64,000 nt of DNA from the NCBI RefSeq assembly GCF_004363305.1, contig NZ_SNZA01000001.1, forward strand, positions 708,902-772,901. The letters are read 5' to 3'. The stretch comes from Marinomonas communis (GTDB taxonomy: Bacteria > Pseudomonadota > Gammaproteobacteria > Pseudomonadales > Marinomonadaceae). The position numbers were made by a program, and so were the translations under genes. The notes beneath the pieces are model-generated. The model ran no database searches. It saw only the letters and a list, made by a program, of their open reading frames with translations, and was not told where the DNA came from. Positions 63,572 through 64,000 of this stretch are shown here, piece by piece; the stretch's first letter is position 1, and each line of letters begins with the position of its first letter.

Positions 63572-64000
63572 ATGGAACTAGAAGTATTCGATATCATCGT
63601 TTTTGTTACTGGCATCATCATAGGATTTGTAGGAGCGCTTGCTTTCCGTGCGCTAAGTAAAAAGAACGCTCATGACTCGCACAAATCTTCAGGTGCGACA
63701 ATAGAAGCACTACAACAAGAAATGGAGCGACGCCAAGTGCTTGCTGACGACCATTTCCTTCAACTGCACGCTCATTTATCGGCTGCCGAAAAGAAATTAG
63801 CGGATGCACGTAAAGCTGTTCTAGAGGGTGCAACAACACTTGCAACTGTCACTCTAGAAAAGCCTGAGAGCGATTCAAACTCATCTAACCAACAAGATGA
63901 TGTGACTACGCCTCCACGTGACTATGCCTCAAAGTCTGGCACTGACGAAGGCATGCTAAGCGAAAGCTACGGTTTACAACGCAAGCCTGTTGAAGAACCG
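63572..64000 (+). CDS. zapG: YhcB/ZapG-family (DUF1043) membrane protein (partial)
   Basis: About 143 N-terminal residues are present; the gene runs off the right edge. One N-terminal membrane helix (FDIIVFVTGIIIGFVGALAF) is followed by a coiled-coil region (ALQQEMERRQVLADDHFLQLHAHLSAAEKKLADA) and a Ser/Asp-rich tail. YhcB/ZapG links envelope synthesis and division. The start is ATG 63572 with GGGAG upstream. Its neighbour zapE is the usual one. Confidence 0.88.
   Translation, partial: MELEVFDIIVFVTGIIIGFVGALAFRALSKKNAHDSHKSSGATIEALQQEMERRQVLADDHFLQLHAHLSAAEKKLADARKAVLEGATTLATVTLEKPESDSNSSNQQDDVTTPPRDYASKSGTDEGMLSESYGLQRKPVEEP

Overview
The window looks like a chromosomal segment of a marine gammaproteobacterium of the Oceanospirillales type. 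Marinomonas is my best guess, from the overall protein flavour, the min/sbcCD/cco/thi/pet gene content and the moderate G+C; this is inference without any database search. Most of it is housekeeping DNA with conserved gammaproteobacterial gene order. No tRNA, rRNA or CRISPR array was seen.

Layout. 1-1213: minC and the start of minD (division-site selection). 1482-8549: an overlapping leftward operon pepD, a 2Fe-2S protein, sbcD, sbcC. 8619-18552: gor, xthA, a BigR/SqrR-like persulfide-sensor repressor with its operator, an alpha/beta hydrolase with a periplasmic ATP-dependent DNA ligase, htpG behind a textbook sigma-32 promoter, an O-methyltransferase, a DUF599 membrane protein, a CBS protein and tusA. 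18785-29451: a complete microaerobic respiration block, ccoNOQP-ccoGHIS, a SafE-family membrane protein, hemN with an FNR box, and fnr itself. 29478-35122: apt, yfaZ, ttcA, sprT, recQ, a UPF0149/YecA protein and a Spy/CpxP-like protein. 35323-38841: a Tat-exported solute-binding protein paired with a hybrid histidine kinase and no permease. 39109-41439: a 47-residue protein, a MYG1 homologue and a serine hydrolase.

41500-48090 is the accessory region. It holds an AT-rich two-gene unit (an NdpA/YejK-like nucleoid-associated protein and a membrane coiled-coil protein), an IS1111-type IS110 element inserted in a REP-like hairpin, an orphan HigA antitoxin with the remains of its HigB toxin, a lone NAD-binding domain, and a dense field of palindromic repeats: 82-bp palindromes, and REPINs whose heads read GTAG.

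48092-53579 is the leftward thiamin operon thiC-thiE-thiS-thiG-thiH under a TPP riboswitch. 53648-64000 returns to core genes: rsmI, lpoA, yraN, diaA, sspA/sspB, the cytochrome bc1 operon petABC, rplM-rpsI, zapE and the start of zapG/yhcB.

How the genes work together. The bc1 complex (petABC) feeds the cbb3 oxidase (ccoNOQP). CcoG, CcoH, CcoI and CcoS assemble and load copper into that oxidase. HemN makes haem without oxygen, and FNR is the likely switch. The main leads are the NdpA/membrane-protein pair, the binding-protein/kinase sensory pair, an FNR that lacks one of its four canonical cluster cysteines, and the repeat/IS1111 field.
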